From Bubalus kerabau (Eukaryota; Chordata; Mammalia; Artiodactyla; Bovidae): a stretch of DNA of 64,000 bases. Where the stretch lies: assembly GCF_029407905.1 (NCBI RefSeq), contig NC_073627.1, forward strand, positions 143,481,697 to 143,545,696. The letters are read 5' to 3'. Shown here one piece after another: positions 21,962 through 33,715 of the stretch. The first letter of the stretch is position 1. Every line of letters begins with the position of its first letter. A program made the position numbers and the translations under genes. The notes below the pieces were generated by a model, which saw nothing but the letters and a program-made list of their open reading frames with translations, made no database searches and was not told where the DNA came from.

Positions 21962-22390
21962 TTTTGTTATTTGATATTAATGATAATCTTTTTTTTTTGC
22001 CATGCAGAAAATCTGCATTGTATGTAGTAAAATTTATTAGCCTTATTATTAATATTTTGTTTTATGGCTTCTGTGTTTTAAGAAAACTTAGAAGCAGGGC
22101 ACCCAAAGCCAGTGCTCTGTGACAACCTGGAGGGATATGATGGGAAGGGAGGTGGCGGGGGGTTCAGGAGGGATGGGACACATATATACCTATGACTGAT
22201 TCATACTGATGTATGGCAGAAACCACCACAGTATTGTAAAGTGATTATCCTCCAATTAAAATAAATAAATTTAATTAAAAAAAAGAAAACTTAGGAAGGT
22301 TTAAGTTCTCCCCAATTCTTCAGGTACTCAGTTTTATTTCTTGATGCTTACACCTTTGCTCCATTTAGAATTTATATTTGAGTAATGTTG
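21962..22390 (-). mobile_element. L1M-type 3' region fragment
   Basis: Plus-strand text such as 'ttttatggcttctgtgtttt' and 'ctccatttagaatttatatt' reads as the complement of an old L1M 3' end. It is split by a younger L1 3'UTR at 22092-22282. Confidence 0.6.
22092..22282 (+). mobile_element. L1 3'UTR tail with 12-bp target duplication
   Basis: About 190 bp of ruminant L1 3'UTR ('gactgattcatactgatgta', 'aagtgattatcctccaatt') ends in an A-rich tail. It is bounded by AAGAAAACTTAG at 22080-22091 and 22283-22294. Confidence 0.9.
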
Positions 22391-23359
22391 CTAGTTGGTA
22401 CTTGTATTAGTTACAAATTGCATTCTAATACATGTAACAGATTTAACTACAAAACAGTTTCTCAGGGGCTTTTGGATTCTGCTTAGGACAGAGGGAAGCT
22501 GGAGATAGCACTGCTTCCACTATTACAACAACAACCAAAAAAAAAAATCACAAGACAATCTGTAAATCCACAATTTTTTGGAATTTGTTGGAGAGCTGAT
22601 GTTTCAGAGCAATCTAATTAATCTTAATCTTAGGAAAGCCAGGTGCCTCCAAGGAGATATAGCACAGGTACACTTGCTTATTTGAGACTGACTCCATATC
22701 TGGACACCATCAATCTGGTAAGAATTCAGTTCTAGGTTTTAAGGAATTGCTCAAGGCCAAATGTAGGCCAGTATGAGAATTCAAAATGCTTCTGGGAGTC
22801 ACAAGTACATGGGAAATCCACACTCACTTGTAGGTTCTTCTCCAAGGACCTTACCATGTGTTCTTATGAAAGACTGGGACAACATGAAAATCCTGAGAAA
22901 GTTTCTCTTGTGGTACAGGTCTGTAGGAAAGGAAGAACAGCCACTGCAGGGAAAGGCATCAAGCCCTACCCAGATCCTTCTCCCTTGTCTTCCCTATGGT
23001 GAAGGGCAGTAAATCCTGTCATCAGGCAGAAAATCTTGTATTGGTGAAGACCAGCTGTAGCTGGAGAAAGAGGAAGAAAATCCCTGCCCTGTAGGGGACC
23101 CAGATCATTAGAGATTTTCCAGCAGAAGGTGGGGAAGGATCATAAGGAAGGCCTTAACACTAAGACCTGGTGGGGTGTAGGGTGGGTACAGTGTTTATCT
23201 AAAACTGACACTGAATCAGAAAAAGAGAGAACACCTCCCTTGCCCTGTCAAGGAGACTTGTAAGCATCAAGTAATAGGTAAAAGCAATCCACTGCTAAAA
23301 TAGCATCAGGAAGATGTGAAGCTTGAGGGTGGGGCAGACATTGATAAAATCTGTGGACG
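22391..23359. other. unassigned, probably old repeat background
   Basis: No gene seen. The longest frame (22773-23012, 79 codons) has no recognisable feature. Sequence before the HAL1-like block may be its diverged 5' end. Confidence 0.35.
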
Positions 23360-24560
23360 ACCAGCCTCAACAATAAACACAGGTAATGTTAGATAAATTT
23401 GAAACTTGCAATACACTGACAGTATCTATAGCACAAACAAAACCCCAAAGCAAGTCAGCTCTTGAGTACACTGACTCAATCTCTTACACTAAAGTCCTAG
23501 TAGAAGGAAAGGTGTGTCCATTTCCAGGAATAAAAACTATTTACCTCAGTCTTTATTGCCTTGCAATAGATGCCCAGCTTTCAACAAAAATTATTACAAG
23601 GCATACAAAGAAGGAAGAAAAAAAACTCACACACTATTAAGAGACAAAGCAATTAATAGAACTAGACTAGATATGATACAGATACTGGATTTATCAGACA
23701 AGGAAATTAAAGGAACTATGATTAATAAAGTTAAAGGACCTAGTAGAAAAAGTGGAAAGCCTTTAAAATTAGGTGGGTCAATTTCAGCAGAGAGATGAGA
23801 ACTCTAGGACTAAAGAATCAACTGGAAATACTAGAAACAGAAAACATGGTAACACAAAGATTTCTTTTGTCTGGCTTCAGTAGTTTTGACACAGAGAAGG
23901 AAAGGATCGGTGAACCTGAAGATAATTCAGTAGAACTATCCAAATTAAAATGCAAAGAAAAAAGTGGAAAAAGAAACCCCCAACAGAACAGAGCATCCTA
24001 GAGCTGTGGGACAATACCAAAGAGTCTGATATATGTGCAACTGGCATCACAGGAGAGAGAGGAAGGGAGGGAGGAGAAGAGAGAGAGAGAAAGTGAGAGG
24101 AAGAGAAAGCAAAAGAGACAGAAAGTGAGGAGGGGAGAAGGGGAGAGGGAGACAGAGGAAATGGGACAGAAGAAATATTTGAAGAAATAATGGCCAAGAA
24201 ATGATTTTCAAATTAATGACATATAAAACCACAAATACAAGAAGATTAGAGAATATTAAACAGAATAAACAACTAAAATACAGCTAGACATATCATACTT
24301 GAACTGCTGAAAACTAAAGAAAAAGGGAAGATCTTGAAGGCAGCTTGAGAAAAAAAGAAACATTACATAAAGAAGAGGAGATTACAAATATAGCAGACTT
24401 TTCATAAAAAACTGTATAAGAAGGAAGACAGTGGAGTGACACTTTCAGAGTGCTGGAAGGGAAAAAAAAGGTTAACCTAAAATTCTATATTAAGCAAAAA
24501 AAGTTTCAAAAATTAAAGAGAAAGCCTTTTTCAGACCAATAAGCTTTCTCCTCTTTATAA
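23360..24560 (+). mobile_element. HAL1/L1 ORF1-type remnant
   Basis: Plus-strand phrases follow an L1/HAL1 ORF1 coding region in order: 'gatttatcagacaaggaaat', 'ggtgaacctgaagataattc', 'atatttgaagaaataatggc', 'aagatcttgaaggcagcttg' and 'ctaaaattctatattaagca'. No long open frame remains. This is an ancient layer. Confidence 0.65.
24049..24166 (+). repeat. Homopurine GA-rich tract
   Basis: Almost uninterrupted A/G for more than 100 bases with only scattered C or T. It corresponds to the 'gagaagagagagagaaagg' segment of the L1/HAL1 ORF1 and has apparently expanded. A mirror-like purine run can form triplex DNA. Confidence 0.8.
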
Positions 24561-24609
24561 AAATAGGAAATTGGCTGCCAGCCAGTGATTCTCCCATTTC
24601 TTATCTAAC

Positions 24610-25005
24610 AGAACCCCAATTTAAAAAAATTGAGATAAATTTAATCATTTCAAAAATAAGCTCTATACTCATTAAGCAGTCGATCCCCATTCACTCACCT
24701 CCCCAGTCCCTGTCAAGCACTCATCTGCTTTCTATATCTATGGAATTTCCTATTCTGAACATTTAATGGAGTCATACAACATGTGGCCTTTTGTGTCTGG
24801 CCTCTTTCACCTAGCAGTGTTTTCAAGGCTTGCTCCTGTTGTAGAATGTATCAGTACTTCATTTTTATAGCTGAAGACATTCTATTTTACGGATATACAA
24901 CATTTTGTTTATCCATTCCTTAGCTGATGGATATCTGGATTGTTTCTGCCTTTTGGCTATTATGAGTAATGCTGCTATGAACAGAAATGTTGGGTCATAT
25001 AGTAA
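24610..25005 (-). mobile_element. L1M 3' region fragment
   Basis: Plus-strand text ('gtggccttttgtgtctggcc', 'ccttttggctattatgagta') is the complement of an old L1M ORF2 end and 3'UTR. Confidence 0.7.
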
Positions 25006-25009
25006 TTCT

Positions 25010-25282
25010 TGCCTTTGTGGATCACAGCCTTGTCATGGTGAAGGGGCTTGCATAACTCACTGAAGCTATAAGCTATGCTGTGCAGGGCCATCCAAGATGG
25101 ACAGGTTACAGTAAAGAGTTCTGACATAATGTGGCCCACTGGAGGAGGAAATGGCAACTCACACCAGTATTCTTGCATGGAATATTCCATGGGCAGAGGA
25201 GCCTGGTGGGCTATAGTCCATGGGACCACAGAAAATCAGACATGCCCCAGCAACTAAGCAGCAGCAGCAGCAGCAGCAGCAG
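25010..25282 (+). mobile_element. BovB 5'-region joined to a Bov-A unit
   Basis: The left half (about 25010-25135) is BovB 5' sequence ('tgtggatcacagccttgtca', 'ctatgctgtgcagggccatc'). The right half is a Bov-A-like unit ending in an (AGC)n tract at 25258-25282. The changeover lies in a block common to both ('ctggaggaggaaatggcaac'). Confidence 0.75.
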
Positions 25283-25557
25283 AAAGGCTACTGTCAATGA
25301 CAAAAGCAAAGAGGCTAAAAAGCTGAGCAGAAACTTTAATGGATTCATAGAATAGAGGAAAGAAGAATTAGATTTATGAATAAAGTTACTATAAATGTCT
25401 GTGTGCATCTGTGTGGGCCTGATAGGAAGGGCTCCAGTAAACACCATGGACTTTTGTTTGGGACCCTGAGAGGCCCATGGCAATAACTGGAATCAGACAA
25501 GCCTTTACAGGGACTGAATCCTCTATGTCCCTGACTGAACTACGGTAATCTGGAATT

Positions 25558-25702
25558 AATGGTTGGATGGCATCACCGACTCAATGGACATGAGTTTGAG
25601 TGAACTCGGGGAGTTGGTGATGGACAGGGAGGCCTGGCGTGCTGTAGTCCATGGGGTCACAAACAGATGGACACGACTGAGCGACTGAACTGAACTGAAC
25701 TG
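25558..25702 (+). mobile_element. Very short BovB 3' end with 11-bp target duplication
   Basis: Only 145 bp of the BovB terminus with a GAACT-type tail. It is bounded by AATCTGGAATT at 25547-25557 and 25703-25713. This shows that the terminal 150 bases and tail suffice to mark a genuine insertion. Confidence 0.93.
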
Positions 25703-26413
25703 AATCTGGAATTGCCAGTGCCTCTAGCTTAGCTTCCAGCTATAAGAACCCAAACAAAGCCTGATTAGGATAGTGTGAGAAAGAGAAATTACAGGCTAAT
25801 CTCATTTGTGAACATAGATTTTACAAGCCTAAACAAAATATTATCAAACCAAATCCATAAATAATAAAAACAATAACACACTATGACTGAGTTGGCTTTA
25901 TTTCAGGAATTCAAGGGAAGTTTAGGATTGAAAAAGCAATCACTACAATTTCTTTCTTATTCTTTCTAATAGTATAAGAAAGAAGAATTATACAATTATT
26001 AATTATATTAATTAATAAAAATAAAAAGTAACAAATAAAAAGTAACAAATGTCAAAGAATTTGGTAAAATTAAACATCCATTCAAGAGATAAAAAGTTTT
26101 CTTAAACAAGGAATAAAAGAAATCTGATACAGACTACTGCTAAGTAAACCTATATAAAGAAGAAATGTTGAAAGCTTTTCCCTGAGATAAGGAGTGAGAC
26201 AGGTATGCTTGCTATCATTCTTTATATTCAATATTGTCCATGTAATAAGGCACGAAAAAGAAGGAAGAAAGTAAGGACTGGATAGGTGGAAATAAAGTAG
26301 CTATAATTCAAAGATGATTTATATGTTGAAAATAAGTGAATTTAGCAAGGTTACCAGATAGAAGTATACTTATCTATCATATATATATAGATGCATCCAT
26401 ATATAGATATATG

Positions 26414-26527
26414 CTATGCTATGCTAAGTCACTTCAGTTGTGTCCGACTCTGTGCAACCCCATAGACGGCAGCCCACCAGGCTCCACCATCCCTGGGATT
26501 CTCCAGGCAAGAACACTGGAGTGGGCA
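26414..26527 (-). mobile_element. Bov-A unit, single
   Basis: Minus-strand monomeric Bov-A sequence ('aagtcacttcagttgtgtcc' to 'gaacactggagtggg') inside an ATAT-rich part of L1 copy C. Confidence 0.8.
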
Positions 26528-26996
26528 TATAGATATATAGTATATATAAAAATCAATAGAATTTTATACATTAGCAACAAATTCCATTTTATTTCCTAAT
26601 GAAAATAAAAATAATACAATTTAAAAAAATCATCAAAAATAATCAAACAGCCAGGAATAAATCTAACAAAAGGTGTGCAAGAGCTTCATGCATAATTTAT
26701 AAAATGTTATTCAGAGAAATTAAGAGAAAACAAATAAATGAGGAATATACCATTTTCATGTATTATCAATATTATAAAGATGTCATTTTTCTCCTGACTT
26801 GATCTATGATTTCAAGAAAATATCAATCTAAATATCAGTGATAATCTTTTGTGTGTGTCTGAAAATTGACAACCTGGGTCTAAAATGTATATAGAAATGT
26901 AAAGAACCAAGAACAGTGGAGACAATCATGAAGAACAAAGATCATTTACCAGGTATCAAAACTTGACTTATTATAAAGATACAGTAATTAGAAAAT

Positions 26997-29219
26997 CTGG
27001 ACATCAGCAGATGGTCGACACCGAAATCAGATTGATTATATTCTTTGCAGCCAAAGATGGAGAAGCTCTATACAGTCAGCAAAAACAAGACCGGGAGCTG
27101 ACTGTGGCTCAGATCATGAACTCCTTATTGCCAAATTCAGACTGAAATTGAAGAAAGTGGAGAAAACCACTAGACCATTCAGGTATGAAGGAAATCAAAG
27201 CCCTTAGGATTATACAGTGGAAGTGAGAAATAGATTTAAGAGACTAGATCTGATAGAATGCTTGATGAAGTATGGACGGAGGTTCGTGACATTGTATAGG
27301 AGACAGGAATCAGGACCATCCCCAAGAAAAAGACATGCAAAAAAGCAAAATGGCTGTCTGAGGAGGCTTTACAAATAGCTGTGAAAAGAAGGGTAGCGAA
27401 AAGCAAAGGAGAAAAGGAAAGATATACCCATTTGAATGCAGAATTCCAAAGAATAGCAAGGAGAGATAAGAAAGCCTTCCTCAGCGATCAATGCAAAGAA
27501 ATAGAGGAAAACAATAGAATGGGAAAGACTAGAGATCTCTTCAAGAAAATTAAGAGATATCAAGGGAACATTTCATGCAAAGATGGGCTCAATAAAGGAG
27601 AGAAATGGTATGGACCTAACAGAAATAGAAGATATTAAGAAGAGGTGGCAAGAATACACAGAAGAACTGTACAAAAAAGATCTTCATGACCCAGAGAATC
27701 ACGATGGTGTGATCACTCACCTAGAGCCAGACATCCTGGAATGTGAAGTCAAGTGGGCCTTAGGAAGCATCACTATGAACAAGGCTAAGGGAGGTGATGG
27801 AATTCCAGTTGAGCTATTTTAAATCCTGAAAGATGATGCTGTGAAAGTGCTGCATTCAATACTCCAGCAAATTTGGAAAACTCAGCAGTGGCCACAGGAC
27901 TGGAAAAGGTCAGTTTTCATTCCAATCCCAAAGAAAGGCAATGCCAGAGAATGCTCAAACTACCGCACAATTTCACTCATCTCACACACTAGTAAAGTAA
28001 TGCTTAAAATTCTCTAAGCCAGGCTTCAGCAATGCGTGAACTGTGAACTTCCAGATGTTCAAGCTGGTTTCAGAAAAGGCAGAGGAACCAGAGATCAAAT
28101 TGCCAACATCCGCTGGATCATGGAAAAAGCAAGAGAGTTCCAGCAAAACATCTATTTCTGCTTTATTGACTATGCCAAAGCCTTTGACTCTGTGGATCAC
28201 AATAAACTGTGGAAAATTCTTCAAGAGATGGGAATACCAGACCACCTGACCTGCCTCTTGAGAAACCTGTATACAGGTCAGGAAGCAACAGTTAGAGCTG
28301 GACATGGAACAACAGACTAGTCAAGGCTGTATATTGTCACCCTGCTTATTTAACTTCTATGCAGAGTACATCATGAGAAACACTGGGCTGGATGAAGCAC
28401 AAGCTGGAATCAAGATTGCTGGGAGAAATATCAATAACCTCAGATATGCAGATGACACCACACTTATGGCAGAAAGTGAAGAAGAACTAAAGAGCCTCTT
28501 GATGAAAGTGAAAGAGGAGACTGAAAAAGTTGGCTTAAAGCTTAACGTTCAGAAAACTAAGATCATGGCATCCAGTCCCATCTCTTCATGGCAAATAGAT
28601 GGGTAAACAATGGAAACAGTGGCTGACTTTATTTTTTGGGGCTACAAAATCAATGCAGATGGTGACTGCATTCATGAAATTAAAAGACGCTTACTCCTTG
28701 GAAGGAAAGTTATGACCAACTTAGACAGTATATTGAAAAGCAGAGACATTACTTTGTCAACAAAGGTCCGTCTAGTCAAGGCTATGGTTTTTCCAGTGGT
28801 CATGTATGGATGTGAGAGTTGGACTGTGAAGAAAGCTGAGTGCCAAAGAATTTATGCTTTGAACTGTGGTGTTGGAGAAGACTTTTGAGAGTCCCTTGGA
28901 CTGCAAGGAGATCCAACCAGTCCATTCTGAAGGAGATCAGTCCTGGGTGTTCATTGGTAGGACTGATGTTGAAGCTGAAACTCCAATACTTTGGCCACCT
29001 GATGTGAAGAGCTGACTCATTTGAAAAGACCCTGATGCTGGGAAAGATTGAGGGCAGGAGGAGAAGGGGATGACAGAGGATGAGATGGTTGGATGGCATC
29101 ACCGACTCAATGGACATGGGTTTGGGTGAACTCTGGGAATAGGTGATGGACAGGGAGGCCTGGTGTGCTGTGGTTCATGGGGTTGCAAAGAGTCGGACAC
29201 AACTGAGTGAACTGAAGTG
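26997..29219 (+). mobile_element. BovB LINE copy D with 11-bp target duplication
   Basis: A 2.2-kb BovB truncated late in the endonuclease domain. It starts near codons for GRHRNQIDYIL-like text and ends in a GAACTGAAGTGA tail. It is bounded by AATTAGAAAAT at 26986-26996 and 29220-29230. The RT frame is broken into at least five pieces. A deletion of about 25 bases at 28318 removes the residues just before the GCILSPCLF block. YADDTTLM is still readable (28444-28467), and a stop at 28604 precedes the C-terminal domain. Inactive. Confidence 0.92.
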
Positions 29220-29392
29220 AATTAGAAAATGTGATACTGGTGCAAGAATAGACAAAGTCATACAACAAAAGAGAGAATACAGAAATAGGTCTATAAATAT
29301 ACAGATGTTTGATTTATGACAATGTGGCACTGCAGAAAAGTGGATAAAGGAAGACTCTTTTAAGTAAATGCAGCTAGGTCATTTGGATATCC

Positions 29393-29619
29393 GGCTTCCC
29401 TGGTGGCTCCAGAATTTAAAGCGTCTGCCTCCAATGCGGGAGACCCGGGTTTGATCCCTGAGTCGGGAAGATCCCCTGGAGAAGGAAATAGTAACCCACT
29501 CCAGTATTCTTGCCTGGAGAATCCGATGGACGGAGAAGCATGTTAGGCTACACCCCACAAAGGTGTCACAAAGAGCTGGACACAACTGAGCGACTTCACT
29601 TTCTTTCTTTTCTTTCTTA
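29393..29619 (+). mobile_element. Bov-tA SINE
   Basis: Full-length Bov-tA ending in a (CTTT)n-rich tail. It lies in L1 copy C. No clear target duplication was found. Confidence 0.88.
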
Positions 29620-29715
29620 AGTTAAAATAAATTAAGCAACCTCTACCTCAAACTATGCATAAGATTCAACTCCAGATGTACAGTATATCTAAACATGAAA
29701 GTAAAACCACATGAT

Positions 29716-30105
29716 AAAGAGTCTGACTCATTTTTTATGTTTGACTGCCAATAGCTTTTTATAGCCTCAGCCCTCTCTCTTCCCCTTGTGCCCTCTATTG
29801 GGTGGAACTGGTAAGAAAGCTTGGTTTCTGTCCTTTGGTACTGGTGGAAGATTCACATAAGGCCCTTCCTCATGAATGGGAACACTTACCCCACCCCCAA
29901 TACCAAATTTACAATAAAAAGTCCAACAGTCTCTTTGCTTGCTCAGGATCTGCTTTTGAGGGTCTGTCCTGCTCTCCCCAGAGATCTCAACTATGTAAGC
30001 AATAAAACTTCTCATAACTTCTTGACATGTGCCTCTGACATAATCAGTCTTGACATTTGAGTCAAATTGTGGGTGGAGGCCTATCTTGTTGCTTTAGGGT
30101 AGTCA
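29716..30105 (+). mobile_element. LTR-like insertion, family not identified
   Basis: This block interrupts L1 copy C between 'catgaaagtaaaacca' and 'aaagcttctagaatataac'. It has LTR-like order: a 'ctttttatagcc' TATA-like element, then AATAAA-like signals near 29910 and 30000, then a U5-like end. No coding sequence is present. The exact edges are uncertain. Confidence 0.45.
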
Positions 30106-30265
30106 CAACATAACAGAAAGCTTCTAGAATATAACACAGAGGAATATCTTCATGACCTTAAGGATAGGAAATTTTTCTTTAAAGGGACACATAAAGCACT
30201 AACCATAAAGAAAGGTTGATGTATCAGACTACATTATAATCAAGATCTTTTGTTTATCAAAAGAT

Positions 30266-30975
30266 GTTTAATAGCAAATGAAGCAACTGACAAACAACTA
30301 ATCTCAAAAATATACAAGCAACTCCTACAGCTCAACTCCAGAAAAATAAATGACCCATTCAAAAAATGGGCCAAAGAACTAAATAGGCATTTCACCAAAG
30401 AAGACATACAGATGGCTAACAAACACATGAAAAGATGCTCAACATCACTCATTATCAGAGAAATGCAAATCAAAACCACTATGAGGTACCATTTCACACC
30501 AGTCAGAATGGCTGCGATCCAAAAGTCTACAAGTAATAAATGCTGGAGAGGGTGTGGAGAAAAGGGAACCCTCTTACACTGTTGGTGGGAATGCAAACTA
30601 GTACAGCCACTATGGAGAACAGTGTGGAGATTCCTTAAAAAACTGGGAATAGAACTGCCTTATGATCCAGCAATCCCACTGCTGGGCATACACACTGAGG
30701 AAATCAGAAGGGAAAGAGACACGTGTACCCCAATGTTCATCGCAGCACTGTTTATAATAGCCAGGACATGGAAGCAACCTAGATGTCCATCAGCAGATGA
30801 ATGGATAAGAAAGCTATGGTACATATACACAATGGAGTATTACTCAGCCATTAAAAAGAATACATTTGAATCAGTTCTAATGAGGTGGATGAAACTGGAG
30901 CCTATTATACAGAGTGAAGTAAGCCAGAAAGAAAAACACCAATATAGTATACTAACACATATATATGGAATTTAG
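30266..30975 (+). pseudogene. L1 ORF2 C-terminal segment, still open
   Basis: About 236 codons stay open from the insertion point to the natural stop at 30973-30975. They cover the ORF2 C-terminal segment with its cysteine-containing region: KHMKRCSTSL, then KCWRGCGEKGTLLHCWWEC (a C-x3-C...H-x4-C-like arrangement), then PYDPAIPLLGI and MEYYSAIKKN. No RT or endonuclease is present, so it is a truncated gene rather than a working one. The lack of stops, compared with L1 copies A-C, fits a recent insertion. Confidence 0.88.
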
Positions 30976-31306
30976 AAAGATGGTAACAATAACCCTGTGT
31001 ACGAGACAGCAAAAGAGACACTGATGTATAGAACAGTCTTATGGACTCTGTGGGAGAGGGAGAGGGTGGGAAGATTTGGGAGAATGGCATTGAAACATGT
31101 AAAATATCATGTATGAAACGAGTTGCCAGTCCAGGTTCGATGCACGATACTGGATGCTTGGGGCTAGTGCACTGGGACGACCCAGAGGGATGGTATGGGG
31201 AGGGAGGAGGTAGGAGGGTTCAGGATGGGGAACACATGTATACCTGTGGCGGATTCATTTTGATATTTGGCAAAACTAATACAATTTTGTAAAGTTTAAA
31301 AAAAAA
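30266..31306 (+). mobile_element. Younger ruminant L1, 5'-truncated, with poly(A)
   Basis: ORF2 C-terminus plus 3'UTR ending in an A13-type tail at about 31298-31310. It is bounded by AAAAGAT at 30259-30265 and 31307-31313. The 3'UTR ends in 'ctaatacaattttgtaaag', as in recent bovine L1s. It is inserted in L1 copy C. Confidence 0.92.
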
Positions 31307-31357
31307 AAAAGATACCATTAATAGAGTAGAAAGAAAGCCACAGAAGGGTAAAAGATT

Positions 31358-31390
31358 ATGTGTGTGTGTATGTGTGTATGTGTATAGTCA
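31358..31390 (+). repeat. (TG)n/(TGTA)n microsatellite
   Basis: An imperfect TGTGTA-rich tract inside L1 copy C, just beyond the younger L1 insertion. Confidence 0.8.
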
Positions 31391-31721
31391 ATGATAGTGT
31401 ATACATATATATGACATTTAGTCTATAAATTGGGTTGCATCCAGAGTTCTAAAGAAAAAAAATCTAAATCAATAGAAAAAGGCAGACAACCCAGTAGATG
31501 AATGGGCAAGAGACTTGAACAGCACTTCACAGAAAAAGATATCTATCTGGCCAGTAAACAAATGAAAAGGTTCACAATTTCATTAGAAGTCACAGAAATA
31601 TAAAGTATTCAATTAAGAAGACTGACAATGCCAAAAGATGACAAAGTTCTGGAGCAACTGAAATGTCCATACAGACCTGGCAGGAGTGTAAACTGGTACA
31701 ATCACAATGGTAAACTGTTTG

Positions 31722-32474
31722 GTCAGATCAGATCAGATCAGTCACTCAGTCATGTCCGACTCTTTGTGACCCCATGAATCGCAGCACGCCAGGCCTTCCT
31801 GTCTATCACCAACCCCCGGAGTTCACTCAGACTCATGTCCATCGAGTCAGTGATGCCATCCAGCCATCCCATCCTCTGTCGTCCCCTTCTCCTCCTGCCC
31901 CCAATCCCTCCCAACACCAGAGTCTTTTCCAATGAGTCAACTCTTCACATGAGGTGGCCAAAGTACTGGAGTTTCAGCTTTAGCATCAGTCCTTCCAAAG
32001 AAATCCCAGGGCTGATCTCCTTCAGAGTGGACTGGTTGGATCTCCTTGCAGTCCAAGGGACTCTCAAGAGTCTTCTCCAACACCACAGTTCAAAAGCATC
32101 AATTCTTCGGCACTTAGCCTTCTTCACAGTCCAACTCTCACATCCATACATGACCACAGGAAAAACCATAGCCTTGACTAGACGAACCTTTGTTGGCAAA
32201 GTAATGTCTCTGCTTTTGAATATGCTATCTAGGTTGGTCATAACTTTCCTTCCAAGGAGTAAGCGTCTTTTAATTTCATGGCTGCAGTCACCATCTGTAG
32301 TGATTTTGGAGCCCAGAAAAATAAAGTCTGACACTGTTTCCCCATCTATTTCCCATGAAGTGGTGGGACCGGATGCCATGATCTTCGTTTTCTGAATGTT
32401 GAGCTTTAAGCCAACTTTTTCACTCTCCACTTTCACTTTCATCAAGAGGCTTTTTAGTTCCTCTTCACTTTCTA
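31722..32474 (-). mobile_element. BovB LINE copy E, 3' third
   Basis: Starts with a GATCA-type tail at 31722 and continues as the complement of the BovB C-terminal region. On the minus strand, 31945-32474 is open and encodes SEEELKSLLMKVKVESEKVG through VMYGCESWTV to FGHLM, then the common TGA. A second open piece, 31750-31932, encodes the tail beyond that stop. The insertion removed roughly 40 bases of L1 copy C. Confidence 0.9.
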
Positions 32475-33018
32475 CCAACCCATATTTTACTCTAGGCATA
32501 TACCCAGAGAAATGAAAACATGTCCATGCAAAAACTTGTCCATGAGTGTTCAGAGCAGTATTTCTAATAATAACCAAAAGGCAGAAACTACCCAAATGCC
32601 CATCAGCTGATAATTGGATAAATGAATGTGGTATATATCCATATATGGGATATTACTCAGTCATAAAAAAATGAAATACTGATATGTGCTACAACATAGG
32701 TGAAACTTTCAAACATTCTGCTTAGTGAAAGAAGTCCATCTCAAAAGACCAAACTGTATGATTCTACTTACATTAAATGTCCAAAACAGGCAAATCTATA
32801 TATAAAGAAAGTAGATTAAGTGAATTTCTAGGGTTGGGGAATGGGAAGGTTGAGAGGTGATGATTAAAGGATATGGGGTTTCTTTTAAGGTGGTGAAATG
32901 TTCTTAAATTGAAGGTGGTGATGATTGCCTAACTCTGTGAATATACCAAGAATCACTGATTTTAATCTTTAATTGGGTGAATTATATGGTATGTGAATTA
33001 TATTTGAATTAAAACCAT

Positions 33019-33284
33019 TCCCAAAAACACTATTAGCATGAGGGTTTTGTTCCCCGGCCCAGGCCTAAGTAAGAATATTTAGAAAATGGTTTAAGACAAA
33101 GAAACTATTACTTCATGTAATTAAAAAAAATCCTTATTATCTATGCAAAACCAAAATAGATCCTTACATTTAAGATAATTTAGGAACATACAAAGTAGTT
33201 TTTATTACTTCCCTACATGTATAATAAAGCCTAAAATTTCATGTGCTGCCTTGACATTCTAAGCCTTACATTAAGGGTCTCAAA
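33019..33284. other. unassigned AT-rich spacer
   Basis: Between the end of L1 copy C and an LTR-like block. I see nothing else in it. Confidence 0.4.
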
Positions 33285-33715
33285 GGACTAACCATGAGTT
33301 CTACCCTCGCAGCTTTGCCCCTCACCCAGCAGGAAAGGTCCCCTACTCACTAGTTTCCCTATTGGCTGCACCAGCTGCACACGACCCATCCTCAACCCAA
33401 TGGGCTTCAGCTCCCCACAGCCTGTGGAATTATTCAAACAAACAAATCAGATCTTTTGTGGGAACCAAGGGTCACCTCACCCTCTTGTTACTACAAAGCC
33501 TGCCTTCTGCAGCCCCCGTTTGTTCATACATCTGAGAGCAGCCCAGTATGGCACTGCACGGTGTTTTGTGTCCTCCTCCCCTGGGATGTGAATATGTGTG
33601 ATTAAAAAATTGCTGTCAATCGCAGAGATCCAGTGTCAGATGTTGTGTGTTTGGCTATTCCCAGAATCCTAGGGCGGGTCTCTCCCGGTGGGATGAAGAG
33701 AAGGTGAACAGGATA
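33285..33715 (+). mobile_element. Probable ERV1-type LTR
   Basis: A GC-moderate block with an 'attaaaaaattgctgtcaat' polyadenylation-like region and a U5-like end ('ggcgggtctctcccggtggg'). There is no coding sequence. The family was not identified and the boundaries are approximate. Confidence 0.4.

Larger units (their letters stand above)
25770..33018 (+). mobile_element. L1 copy C: old plus-strand L1, heavily interrupted
   Basis: ORF2 text appears in order from the RT region ('ttacaggctaatctcatttg') through 26528-26996, 29220-29715, 30106-30265, 31307-31721 and 32475 to the 3' end near 33018 ('gaattatatttgaattaaaa'). The gaps are later insertions: a Bov-A piece, BovB D, a Bov-tA, an LTR, a younger L1 and BovB E. 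Coding capacity is gone. Confidence 0.85.

Noticed and set aside
24951..25483. Serine- and leucine-repeat peptides from (AGC)n tracts (also near 6321, 14404, 19348, 34438)
   Set aside because: These are translations of the Bov-A trinucleotide tail, not genes.
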